Below, piece after piece: positions 1 through 7,190 of a DNA stretch of 8,567 bases. The notes beneath the pieces were generated by a model. It ran no database searches. It had not been told where the DNA came from and saw only the letters and a list, made by a program, of their open reading frames with translations. Source of the DNA: Micavibrio aeruginosavorus (GTDB taxonomy: Bacteria > Pseudomonadota > Alphaproteobacteria > Micavibrionales > Micavibrionaceae); contig QFOT01000091.1 of assembly GCA_003241285.1 (NCBI GenBank), positions 1-8,567 of the forward strand. Reading direction: 5' to 3'. Numbering within the stretch: the stretch's first letter is position 1; each line of letters starts with the position of its first letter. The position numbers and the translations under genes were made by a program.

Positions 1-33
1 ACAACTATTCACTGTTCACTGGCAACTAATCCC

Positions 34-3024
34 ATGAGCTTTTTCGAAAAACTTCTCGCGCCGTTTCAGTCAGCTCTTCGCCAGTCCGTGGAGAGCTTTA
101 TCCGGCTTGAGACGATGGACGATGAATTTACGCTGGCTGCTCAGGACGGCTCGCTGGTTTCTTATCTCAAAATAGACGGCAGCCGCCAGATTATCGGAGA
201 TGAAGAGTATCGTTTCCTGGTTGAAGCTTCGACTGTCAAGATTGGCGCGAAATTCGACCGGCAAGGGCAGGCGCTTCAGGTTTATTTTGTGCGCGATCCG
301 GCACGTGTCAAAGCCAATCTGGATAAACTGATTAATCCCTCCCGTACTACTGCCAACAATGTCGATTTGGATGTTGAGGATCTTTTGCAGGAGCGGATTA
401 AAAATTTAAGTTCGATTCTGACTTTCGAAGAATGTTATTTTGTTTTATGGACACGGCCCTCGTCAATGACGAAGAGCGAGTTACAACGGGCAGCAAAAGA
501 CAAGCAGGCCCAGAATAAAAAATGGGTGAATGCCGGATATGGCCAAAATCCTCTTGCCGGTCTGGAGCCATTGAGGACTCGCCATAAAAGTTTCGTGTCC
601 TCGATGCTCGCTTCCTTAAACGAGCTGGGTATGCGTGCCGAACTTTTAGAGGCGCATGACGCCTTGCGGGCTGTTAAAAATAATTTATTCCCAAACAAAA
701 TTGCCGATGACTGGAAAGCCTCGCTTCCCGGCGATCCAATCAAGCCGCGCGCGCCGATGAGCCGTGTGGATTTATCCGATATCGTCTGGCCGCCGCTTCG
801 GACGCAGTTGTCGTCGGCGGATGCGCAGACAGTTGACGGTTCTGTCGTCAGGATTGGCGACATGCTATGGGCAGGTGCCGATATGACGCTGGGCCCGATG
901 GAAGCCTCTCCTTTCCCGATGTTGCTCAATCGTCTTTACGATGCAAAAGTACCATACCGGATTTCCTTCATGATCGAAGGCGGCGGTGCTTACTCAACGT
1001 CTTTCAAAAGCTTTGTTGCGACGATTATGTCCGTCACCAATGCGCTGAACAGGCAAATAAAATACTCCCTTGAAAATTTGCAGACCATCGCGCGGTCCGA
1101 GCCTGTTGTTCGGATGCGCGTATCTTTCGCGACATGGGGCAACAAGGATGAATATGATCTTGTGCGAGACCGCCTCTCGACATTGATCCAGTCAGTGGAA
1201 AGCTGGGGCTATGCGCAGGTCAGTGAAGTTTCCGGTGATCCTCTCGATTGCGTCATGGCGTCGGCCATGGGAATTCACTGCGCGGGTACGGCGCCGGCGG
1301 CTATCGCACCGATGCGCGAGGTGATGAAGCTTATCCCGTGGCAGCGTCCGTCAAGTCCGTTTAATACGGGTTCGATTTTACTCCGTACGCCTGATGGAAA
1401 AGTCTGGCCGTATCAGACAGGGTCAAACCTGACGACGACATGGTTCGATCTTATTTTTGCGCAACCGGGGGCGGGTAAGTCCGTCTTGATGAATGCTCTG
1501 AACCTCGGCACCGTATTGTCACCGGGATTGAATAAATTACCTTATGTGGCTGTTATCGATATCGGCCCTTCATCGTCCGGTCTGATCTCCCTGATCAAAG
1601 AGGCGCTGCCTGAAAACAGGCAGCATGAAGCGGCGTATTACCGTCTGCAGATGAGCCGAGAATATGCGATTAATCCATTTGACACTCAATTAGGGTGCCG
1701 TGCGCCCTTGATCGACGAGCGCAGCTATCTGGTTGAATTGTTGATCCTGCTTTGCACGCCGCCCGGTCATGACAAGCCTTATGACGGCATTCAGCAGCTG
1801 GCCGGTCTTGTCGTCGATGAAATGTATCGCTGGCGTGATGACCGGGCAGCCAATGCCGAGCCAAGACCTTATTTGCCGCGGCTCGACGCGAATATCGACG
1901 AGGCTATCGTTAAATACGGTATACACCTGCCGGCCGATCCTTACTGGTGGGATGTTGTCGACCGCATGTTCGAGATTGGCCAGTACAGAATTGCCAATCT
2001 GGCCCAGCGTCATGCCGTGCCCTCTTTAAGTGACGCCATTACAGCGTCGCGTCGCCCGCAGATCAGAACGCTTCTGGAAGAAACCTCGGTTGGGTTCAGT
2101 ACGGAATCCGTCATCAGCGCTTTCGAACGCATGATTACATCTGCCATTCGCGAATATCCCATCATGTCGTCGGTGACGCAGTTTGAAATTACAGATGCAC
2201 GGGTCTGTTCGCTCGATCTGATGGACGTGTCGCCGCAAGGTGACGATACAGCAGATCGCCAGACGTCGATTATGTACATGCTGGCACGTTATGCGCTGGT
2301 CCGCAGCTGGTGGGTCGGGCCGGAGGCTTTGCCGAGCATTCCTGAAAAATACCGCCATTATCATGAAATGAGATTGCAGGATGTGGCCGAAACACCAAAG
2401 CGTCTTTGCTATGATGAATTTCATAGAACGAGCAAGTCGCATTCTGTCCGGGCGCAGGTTATACGCGATGTGCGCGAAGGCCGGAAGCGCGGCGTGCAAA
2501 TCGTCCTCGCATCACAATTGCTCGATGACTTCGATAAAGACATGGTTGATCTTGCGACCGGGGTATGGGTTTTGGGTACTGCCGTTTCCGATAAGGCGGT
2601 TGATGAGATCAAGGAGCGATTTGGCCTTTCTGATACGGCGAGGAATGTCATTCGCTATCGCCTGACGGGCCCGAGAGCCGGGGGAGCGCCTGCGCTGCTC
2701 ATTCTCGGAACCAATGAAGGCCGGTATGAACAGCATTTGATCAATACGATGGGACCGATCGAATTATGGGCCGTATCTACGTCTTCCGAAGATGTGTCTA
2801 TCCGCAACAGGCTCTATGGCCGTATCGGAGCGGGCAGGGCACGCCAGATGCTGGCGTCAACTTTCCCGGGCGGCAGCGCCAGAAACGAAATCAAGCGGCG
2901 CATCATGATGCGGGCGTCTTCGGGCGAAGCGCGTAACGCGGCTACATCTGCCGTTGTCGAGGAAATCGTCGAAGAACTGGCGCAGGCTGCAGTCAAAAGG
3001 TTCTCCGAAACTGGTGAGGCGTAG
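34..3024 (+). CDS. icmB: IcmB/DotO-family type IVB secretion ATPase
   Basis: A 996-aa VirB4/TraC-class ATPase that in Dot/Icm (type IVB) systems and IncI-type conjugation acts on the cytoplasmic side of the inner membrane to power substrate transfer. Its length is close to Legionella IcmB (about 1000 aa). Visible motifs: Walker A AQPGAGKS at residues 476-483; the IcmB-typical block DIGPSSSGLISL after it; INPFDTQLGCR starting at residue 546; Walker B LCYDEFH at 791-797 with D794/E795; then a DVREGRKRGVQIVLASQ stretch typical of the VirB4/TraC C-terminal ATPase lobe. The N-terminal half (1-460) is the non-catalytic domain. No signal peptide or clear membrane span is seen. The frame is open upstream to base 1, so an earlier start cannot be excluded, but MSFFEKLLAPF looks like a natural N-terminus. 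There is no good Shine-Dalgarno sequence, and a possible upstream frame ends in TGA at 35-37, giving an ATGA overlap that would allow coupled translation. The family call is strong; whether the system is secretory or conjugative is not visible here. Confidence 0.9.
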   Translation: MSFFEKLLAPFQSALRQSVESFIRLETMDDEFTLAAQDGSLVSYLKIDGSRQIIGDEEYRFLVEASTVKIGAKFDRQGQALQVYFVRDPARVKANLDKLINPSRTTANNVDLDVEDLLQERIKNLSSILTFEECYFVLWTRPSSMTKSELQRAAKDKQAQNKKWVNAGYGQNPLAGLEPLRTRHKSFVSSMLASLNELGMRAELLEAHDALRAVKNNLFPNKIADDWKASLPGDPIKPRAPMSRVDLSDIVWPPLRTQLSSADAQTVDGSVVRIGDMLWAGADMTLGPMEASPFPMLLNRLYDAKVPYRISFMIEGGGAYSTSFKSFVATIMSVTNALNRQIKYSLENLQTIARSEPVVRMRVSFATWGNKDEYDLVRDRLSTLIQSVESWGYAQVSEVSGDPLDCVMASAMGIHCAGTAPAAIAPMREVMKLIPWQRPSSPFNTGSILLRTPDGKVWPYQTGSNLTTTWFDLIFAQPGAGKSVLMNALNLGTVLSPGLNKLPYVAVIDIGPSSSGLISLIKEALPENRQHEAAYYRLQMSREYAINPFDTQLGCRAPLIDERSYLVELLILLCTPPGHDKPYDGIQQLAGLVVDEMYRWRDDRAANAEPRPYLPRLDANIDEAIVKYGIHLPADPYWWDVVDRMFEIGQYRIANLAQRHAVPSLSDAITASRRPQIRTLLEETSVGFSTESVISAFERMITSAIREYPIMSSVTQFEITDARVCSLDLMDVSPQGDDTADRQTSIMYMLARYALVRSWWVGPEALPSIPEKYRHYHEMRLQDVAETPKRLCYDEFHRTSKSHSVRAQVIRDVREGRKRGVQIVLASQLLDDFDKDMVDLATGVWVLGTAVSDKAVDEIKERFGLSDTARNVIRYRLTGPRAGGAPALLILGTNEGRYEQHLINTMGPIELWAVSTSSEDVSIRNRLYGRIGAGRARQMLASTFPGGSARNEIKRRIMMRASSGEARNAATSAVVEEIVEELAQAAVKRFSETGEA

Positions 3025-3026
3025 GC

Positions 3027-3590
3027 ATGACGCCGGATGATCAGGAGATAAAACCTCAGCTACCTAAGAAAAAATCAGCAAAACCTGCTGATCTTAGAAA
3101 AAGGGAATTGAAATCCACCAAGAGAGAAGGTGGAGTGCCAATTCTGGAGAAAAAGAAGAAGAAAAGTAAAAAATGGTGGTGGATCGGCGGTGGCGTTGTT
3201 GTTGCTTTTTTTGCGGCCGTTTTTCTTACCCCGCGCATCGGTACAATTCATTACGGCATATGTAAGACATATCTAGAGCTTCATGATCCCTATCCGGAAT
3301 TTTTAGAATATGTGCAATCCTATGAAAGTGGCAATCTGGTGGTTATCGATTATAACCGCACAGATGGCTTTGGACAAAGAACGCTCAATCAGATCAGGTG
3401 CGTTTTCAAAAAAGAAGGAAATACCAATGAGATCGCCCGCATCGACGTAAACGGTAAAGCCAATATTTACGAAATGGAAAGCGAGGCCATGATTAAGAAA
3501 TTCAATCTGGGCATTATGGCCATACTGACAAATAAGCCGAGCCTGGTGATGCCCAAAGGATTTCCTGAAGATATAAAGGATTATAAGTAA
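3027..3590 (+). CDS. Lys-rich single-pass membrane protein next to icmB, unknown function
   Basis: A 187-aa protein starting 2 nt after the icmB stop, with GTGAGG upstream as ribosome binding site, so probably the same operon. Residues 1-49 are very basic (runs of Lys at 14-16 and 42-49). Residues 50-68 form one hydrophobic span beginning WWWIGGG. Residues 70-187 are a mixed domain with only two cysteines (C79, C125) that could form a disulfide. By the positive-inside rule the Lys-rich tail is cytoplasmic and the C-terminal domain periplasmic. I do not recognise a named Dot/Icm subunit. The position suggests an inner-membrane accessory of the type IVB system, perhaps touching the IcmB ATPase through its basic tail, but this is inference. 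The last codon abuts the stop codon of the convergent gene. Confidence 0.8.
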   Translation: MTPDDQEIKPQLPKKKSAKPADLRKRELKSTKREGGVPILEKKKKKSKKWWWIGGGVVVAFFAAVFLTPRIGTIHYGICKTYLELHDPYPEFLEYVQSYESGNLVVIDYNRTDGFGQRTLNQIRCVFKKEGNTNEIARIDVNGKANIYEMESEAMIKKFNLGIMAILTNKPSLVMPKGFPEDIKDYK

Positions 3591-3971
3591 CTAGCGCTTG
3601 ATCCATTCTAGCGCTTCAGGGAGATCCTGCGCCGTTTCAAACTCGCGGAACTCCCCGCCTAGAATAGGCATGCGAAAATCCCATCTCTGCGACACTATCT
3701 GCGGTGGATTGATGATGGCGGTTTTTTCGATATCCTTCGCATATTCATTAAAGGTCGAAAAATCTGCATCCGCCGCTTTGGTTTCCCAGCCAATAAAATT
3801 TTCGGGATCGGGATAGAAAAACAGAAGCCGCGCCTTTCCGTGCTTCTCCATTATTTTCTTAAGATTTTCCAGATACATTCCTGCATAATATTCATAGGTG
3901 ACAAGTCCCCTGACTTCGATACACAGAACATTGCCTTCGCTTTCCGGCATTATTTTATTTTGCTGGCTCAT
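3591..3971 (-). CDS. SpoIIAA-like (STAS/SEC14-type) protein, paralogue 2
   Basis: A 126-aa soluble protein of the SpoIIAA-like family, small alpha/beta proteins with a STAS/CRAL-TRIO-like fold whose cellular roles are mostly unknown. The pattern is seen as PESEGNVLCIEVRG near the N-terminus, a central GWETKAADADF, then EKTAIINPP, an RW pair, and a closing ALEWIKR. It shares these blocks with the gene just upstream (3982-4356), so the two are tandem paralogues. The start at 3969-3971 is backed by AAAGGGGA; this ribosome binding site overlaps the TAA stop of the upstream gene and the gap is only 10 nt, so the two are almost certainly translated from one message. The stop (TAG, 3591-3593) sits directly against the stop of the + strand gene ending at 3590. 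The family assignment is from memory of the sequence pattern. Confidence 0.8.
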   Translation of the reverse strand: MSQQNKIMPESEGNVLCIEVRGLVTYEYYAGMYLENLKKIMEKHGKARLLFFYPDPENFIGWETKAADADFSTFNEYAKDIEKTAIINPPQIVSQRWDFRMPILGGEFREFETAQDLPEALEWIKR

Positions 3972-3981
3972 ATTTTCCCCT

Positions 3982-4356
3982 TTAGGATTTTACCCATGAT
4001 AATGCTTTATCGAATTCTGCATCGGTAAAAAATTTCAGTTCTCCACTCAAAAGCGGCCTCAAGGTCTGCCAGCGTATCAAGACCCGCTCGGGCGGATTGA
4101 TAAGGGCGATCTTTTCGGCCTTGCCGCCAAGCTCTGCCATTGCTTCCAGATCCTGTGCTGCGGCATCGATATCCCATCCTACAGCCGGCTCGGTATAGGA
4201 AATAAGTATTCTGAAATGGCCATATTTCTCCACCACTTTACGAACGGCAGGTTCGAGGACGTTTGTGTAATTGTCCAATGACACTCTGTCGGCGATCTCC
4301 ATACACAGAACATTGCCTTCACTTTCGGGTAATATGCGATTTTGCTTCTGACCCAT
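3982..4356 (-). CDS. SpoIIAA-like (STAS/SEC14-type) protein, paralogue 1
   Basis: A 124-aa soluble protein, first gene of the two-gene operon. A longer reading from 4422 exists, but ATG at 4354-4356 is preferred: AAGGAG lies 4 nt before it, and MGQKQNRILPESEGNVLC then aligns with the N-terminus of the neighbour. Conserved blocks shared with the paralogue: LPESEGNVLCMEI, GWDIDAAAQDL, EKIALINPP, RW, a GE/F pair, and ALSWVKS at the end. The central regions have diverged well beyond recent-copy level, so the duplication is old. It may act as a homo- or heterodimer with its neighbour, or as an anti-anti-sigma-like regulator, but no kinase or sigma partner is encoded here; the conserved phosphorylatable serine of true SpoIIAA is not evident. 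Confidence 0.8.
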   Translation of the reverse strand: MGQKQNRILPESEGNVLCMEIADRVSLDNYTNVLEPAVRKVVEKYGHFRILISYTEPAVGWDIDAAAQDLEAMAELGGKAEKIALINPPERVLIRWQTLRPLLSGELKFFTDAEFDKALSWVKS

Positions 4357-4385
4357 GTGACTCCTTGAATATTGAAGGTATAAAA

Positions 4386-4413
4386 CGTATAGAGTTTCCA
4401 ATGAAATCAACAA
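4386..4413 (-). promoter_or_regulatory. Candidate sigma70 promoter of the SpoIIAA-like operon
   Basis: Read on the - strand: TTGTTG (4408-4413), a 16-bp spacer, then TATACG (4386-4391). The start of transcription would fall near 4379, leaving a leader of about 23 nt before the ATG at 4356. The match is only fair (4/6 in each box) in an AT-rich gap, so other registers are possible. Confidence 0.4.
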
Positions 4414-4443
4414 TGGATGCAAGTATAAAACTTGTATTTTATT

Positions 4444-4449
4444 TATAAT
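4444..4449 (+). promoter_or_regulatory. Candidate -10 box for thrS
   Basis: A perfect TATAAT in the 146-bp divergent gap between the SpoIIAA-like operon and thrS. No good -35 box lies 16-18 bp upstream (the sequence there is AAGTAT-like), so the promoter may be activator-dependent or the match may be chance in AT-rich DNA. A start near 4456 would give a leader of about 47 nt ending in AAAAGAGAT before the thrS ATG. Confidence 0.4.
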
Positions 4450-4454
4450 TGCGC

Positions 4455-4471
4455 TTTCTAATATTTAGAAA
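4455..4471. repeat. Perfect 7-bp inverted repeat in the thrS leader
   Basis: TTTCTAA, a 3-nt centre TAT, then TTAGAAA. It begins about where transcription from the TATAAT box would start, so it could be an operator that blocks initiation or a weak 5' hairpin. It is AT-rich, so a folded RNA would be of low stability. Another inverted repeat, CAAGT-ATAAA-ACTTG, lies just upstream at 4420-4434. Confidence 0.5.
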
Positions 4472-4502
4472 ACTGATATTGCACTGAACAAAAGAGATAT
4501 TT

Positions 4503-6491
4503 ATGCCAGAAGCCCTTGCCAATACCGCCGCTACAATCGTGATTACTCTGCCTGATGGTAGCACCAGAAATTATGCAAGCGGCACGACAGGCCTTGAGAT
4601 CGCGGAATCAATTGCCAAATCTTTAGCTAAGGCAGCGGTGGCGATCCGCATTAACGGACAGCTCAGCGATCTTTCCTTGCCCATCGCACAGGATGCCCAG
4701 ATTTCGCTGATCAAGCGCGATGACGATGCGGCACTTGAATTGATCCGCCATGATTGCGCGCATGTATTGGCGGAGGCTGTGCAGAAACTTTTTCCCGGCA
4801 CGCAAGTGACCATCGGCCCCAATATCGAGAATGGATTCTTTTATGACTTCTATCGCAATCAGCCGTTTACGACAGAGGATTTCGATGCCATTGAAGCCGA
4901 GATGCGCAAGATCGTCGAACGCGGCAGCGCTTTTACCCGGGAAGTCTGGACCCGCGAAGACGCGATTAAATTTTTCAAGGATAAAGGTGAAAATTTTAAA
5001 GTCGAGCTGATCCAGGATTTGCCTGAAAACGAATCCATCAAGATTTATAAGCAGGGCGAATGGCTGGACCTTTGCCGCGGTCCGCATATGCCGACGACGA
5101 AACAGGTTGGGACGGCCTTTAAGCTAATGAAAGTTGCGGGCGCTTACTGGCGCGGCGATTCCAACAAGGCCATGCTGACACGTATATATGGTACGGCATG
5201 GAGAACAGCTGAGGAACTCAAGGCATATCTGCACCAGATCGAAGAAGCGGAAAAACGCGACCACCGTAAGCTTGGCCGCGAGATGGATCTCTTCCACATG
5301 CAGGAAGAAGCGCAAGGTTCCGTTTTCTGGCACCCGAGAGGTTATACGATCTGGCTATCGCTGGAATCTTACATGCGCCGCCGCTTACAGCAAGCGGGCT
5401 ATGTCGAAGTAAAGACGCCGCAGCTCATGGACAAAAGATTCTGGGAGCAATCCGGTCACTGGGATAAATACCGTGACGGCATGTTTATCGTGCCCGATGA
5501 AATCCCATCATTGGAAGAAGGCAAGCCGATCGTCAGTGACAAGGCTTTCGATCACTTGCTTGCCTTGAAGCCGATGAATTGCCCGGCGCATGTCCAGATT
5601 TTCAAACAGGGCATTACGTCCTACCGTCAATTGCCGATCCGCATGGCGGAATTTGGCTGTTGCCACAGAAACGAAGCGCATGGCGCACTTCACGGTTTGA
5701 TGCGCGTTCGTCAATTCACACAGGACGATGCGCATATTTTCTGCCGCGAGGATCAGATTGAATCGGAGAGCATCGCGTTCTGTGAGCTGACCAAGGCGAT
5801 TTATAAGGACCTTGGCTTTAACGACTATATCGTCAAGCTGGAAACGCGGCCTGAAAAGCGCATTGGCTCGGATGAGCTATGGGACAAGGCAGAGGCCGGA
5901 CTGCAAAACGCGCTTGATAAGCTTGGGATGAAATACGAAATCTCACCGGGCGACGGTGCGTTTTACGGACCGAAACTGGCCTTTATAATCCGTGATGCTA
6001 TCGGGCGCGAATGGGGCTGCGGCACGCTGCAGCTTGATTTCAATTTACCAGAACGTCTGGATGCAAATTATATTGGCGAAGACAGCTCTCGCCACCGCCC
6101 CGTTATGCTGCACCGGGCGGTGCTTGGTTCGATCGAACGCTTTATCGGCATTTTGATCGAAAACTATGCCGGCAAACTGCCGCTTTGGCTCGCCCCGACG
6201 CAAGTCGTCGTGGCGTCGATTACAAATGACGCCAATCCGTATGCTCAAGAAGTTTGCGACCGCTTGAAAGCTCTCGGCCTTCGCGCCGAAGTGGATGTGC
6301 GAAACGAGAAGATCAATTACAAGGTCCGCGAACATTCCGTCGGCAAAGTGCCGGTTCTCTTCGTCGTCGGCATGCGCGAGATGGAAGAGAAAAAAGTGGC
6401 GATACGTCGTTTAGGGTCTGACGCACAGGACGTGCAGGAACTGGAAGCGGCGATTGAGAAGATCGTGGCAGACTGCAAAGCGCCCTATTAG
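4503..6491 (+). CDS. thrS: Threonyl-tRNA synthetase
   Basis: A class II aminoacyl-tRNA synthetase of 662 aa (E. coli 642), charging tRNA-Thr with threonine in the cytoplasm. Domain order: TGS domain about 10-72; editing domain with H83-x3-H87 and C191/H195 (DLCRGPH), the usual ThrRS proof-reading residues; catalytic core about 270-550; anticodon-binding domain about 560-655. The three zinc ligands are present as C360 (MNCPAH), H411 (QDDAH) and H537 (MLHRAVLGS), each offset by 26 from E. coli C334/H385/H511. Motif 2 (HRNE, 388-391) and motif 3 (GSIERF, 542-547) are intact, so the enzyme should be active with editing. The start is set by the TGS domain and a weak AAGAG site upstream. It is followed by infC as in many bacteria, but with a 102-nt gap holding a hairpin and T-run. 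Confidence 0.98.
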   Translation: MPEALANTAATIVITLPDGSTRNYASGTTGLEIAESIAKSLAKAAVAIRINGQLSDLSLPIAQDAQISLIKRDDDAALELIRHDCAHVLAEAVQKLFPGTQVTIGPNIENGFFYDFYRNQPFTTEDFDAIEAEMRKIVERGSAFTREVWTREDAIKFFKDKGENFKVELIQDLPENESIKIYKQGEWLDLCRGPHMPTTKQVGTAFKLMKVAGAYWRGDSNKAMLTRIYGTAWRTAEELKAYLHQIEEAEKRDHRKLGREMDLFHMQEEAQGSVFWHPRGYTIWLSLESYMRRRLQQAGYVEVKTPQLMDKRFWEQSGHWDKYRDGMFIVPDEIPSLEEGKPIVSDKAFDHLLALKPMNCPAHVQIFKQGITSYRQLPIRMAEFGCCHRNEAHGALHGLMRVRQFTQDDAHIFCREDQIESESIAFCELTKAIYKDLGFNDYIVKLETRPEKRIGSDELWDKAEAGLQNALDKLGMKYEISPGDGAFYGPKLAFIIRDAIGREWGCGTLQLDFNLPERLDANYIGEDSSRHRPVMLHRAVLGSIERFIGILIENYAGKLPLWLAPTQVVVASITNDANPYAQEVCDRLKALGLRAEVDVRNEKINYKVREHSVGKVPVLFVVGMREMEEKKVAIRRLGSDAQDVQELEAAIEKIVADCKAPY

Positions 6492-6503
6492 CCACATTAA
6501 TCC

Positions 6504-6532
6504 TTGAAAATATGCCCAAACGGGCTTATGAA
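6504..6532 (+). promoter_or_regulatory. Candidate sigma70 promoter of infC
   Basis: TTGAAA (6504-6509, 5/6 to the -35 consensus), a 17-bp spacer, then TATGAA (6527-6532, 4/6). It begins 12 bp after the thrS stop. Transcription would start near 6539-6540, giving infC its own leader of about 55 nt. The spacer contains a small GCCC-AAAC-GGGC hairpin. Confidence 0.5.
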
Positions 6533-6539
6533 TAGGGCC

Positions 6540-6569
6540 ATAACCGCGACTAATTAGCGGTTATTTTTG
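6540..6569 (+). terminator. Hairpin plus T-run between thrS and infC
   Basis: ATAACCGC (6540-6547), a 9-nt loop, GCGGTTAT (6557-6564), with T at 6564-6568 overlapping the stem's last pair. The 8-bp perfect stem and T-run fit an intrinsic terminator for thrS. It sits exactly where the candidate infC promoter would start, so it could instead be a hairpin at the 5' end of infC mRNA. Confidence 0.6.
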
Positions 6570-6581
6570 TTAACGAAACCC

Positions 6582-6596
6582 AGGAGCTACCCCATC
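6582..6596 (+). promoter_or_regulatory. infC ribosome binding site and rare ATC start
   Basis: AGGAG (6582-6586), a 7-nt spacer CTACCCC, then ATC GCT AGA. The site decides the start: no other initiation triplet lies at a workable distance from the only good Shine-Dalgarno sequence. It is the expected target of IF-3 autoregulation, since IF-3 discriminates against non-canonical start codons. Confidence 0.75.
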
Positions 6597-7175
6597 GCTA
6601 GACCACCAGCCGCTTTTCCGCCACGCCGTGAGCGGGATCCCAATGAACCCCGCGTAGATAGAGATATCCGGGTCGACAAAGTCAGATTAATCAATGAAAA
6701 TGGCGATATGATGGGCGTGGTTTCCACGCGTGACGCTTTGCGCTCTGCTGAGGAAGCAGGATTAAACCTCGTTGAAATTTCTCCAAACGCTGATCCGCCG
6801 GTTTGCAAAATACTTGATTACGGTAAATATAAATACGAATTGCAGAAAAAGGCTTCCGAAGCCCGTAAGAAACAGCAAAAAGTCGAGGTTAAGGAAATCC
6901 AGATTCGCCCGATGATCGGCGACCATGATTACGAAGTTAAGCTGAAAAATGCAAAACGCTTTCTGGAAGACGGCAATAAGGTCAAAGTTGTTTTGAAATA
7001 CCGCGGCCGTGAAATGGCTCATACCAAGATAGGTTTCGATCTTTTGACCAAGATGATCGAGGACATTGGCGATATCGGTAAAATCGATGCCGCGCCTAAA
7101 ATGGAAGGCCGTCAGGTCATGATGGTCTTAAGCCCAGGTGCAGCCGTAAAAGCGGCGGCTCCCCCAGCTTCTTAA
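6594..7175 (+). CDS. infC: Translation initiation factor IF-3 with ATC start codon
   Basis: A 193-aa IF-3, which binds the 30S subunit, checks start-codon/initiator-tRNA pairing and keeps the subunits apart. N-domain about residues 22-85 (INENG, NLVEISPNADPPVCKILDYGKY signature), lysine-rich linker about 85-100 (EARKKQQKVEVKEIQ), C-domain about 98-182 (RPMIGDHDY, KVVLKYRGRE). There is no ATG or GTG near the N-terminus: the first in-frame ATG is inside the N-domain. The only in-frame conventional alternative is TTG at 6567, but that lies upstream of the Shine-Dalgarno sequence AGGAG (6582-6586). AGGAG is 7 nt before ATC at 6594, so translation most likely starts at ATC (read as fMet). Non-AUG starts (AUU, AUA, AUC) are known for infC and let IF-3 repress its own synthesis. 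The short extra N-terminal arm (2-20, rich in Pro/Arg) is unstructured. rpmI and rplT do not follow. Confidence 0.93.
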   Translation: MARPPAAFPPRRERDPNEPRVDRDIRVDKVRLINENGDMMGVVSTRDALRSAEEAGLNLVEISPNADPPVCKILDYGKYKYELQKKASEARKKQQKVEVKEIQIRPMIGDHDYEVKLKNAKRFLEDGNKVKVVLKYRGREMAHTKIGFDLLTKMIEDIGDIGKIDAAPKMEGRQVMMVLSPGAAVKAAAPPAS

Positions 7176-7190
7176 TTTAAACCCATATTC

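Noticed and set aside
1..24. Repeated TTCACT motif at the left edge as a regulatory direct repeat
   Set aside because: Only two close copies at the very edge of the window; not enough sequence to judge.
435..929. Long antisense reading frames inside icmB, thrS and trxA
   Set aside because: They are shadows of strongly conserved genes on the other strand, with no ribosome binding site or recognisable protein pattern.
3982..4422. Longer start at 4422 for the first SpoIIAA-like gene
   Set aside because: The extra 22 residues do not align with the paralogue and cross the likely promoter; ATG 4356 has AAGGAG just upstream.
6567..7175. TTG start at 6567 for infC
   Set aside because: It lies upstream of the ribosome binding site and within the T-run of the thrS/infC hairpin.
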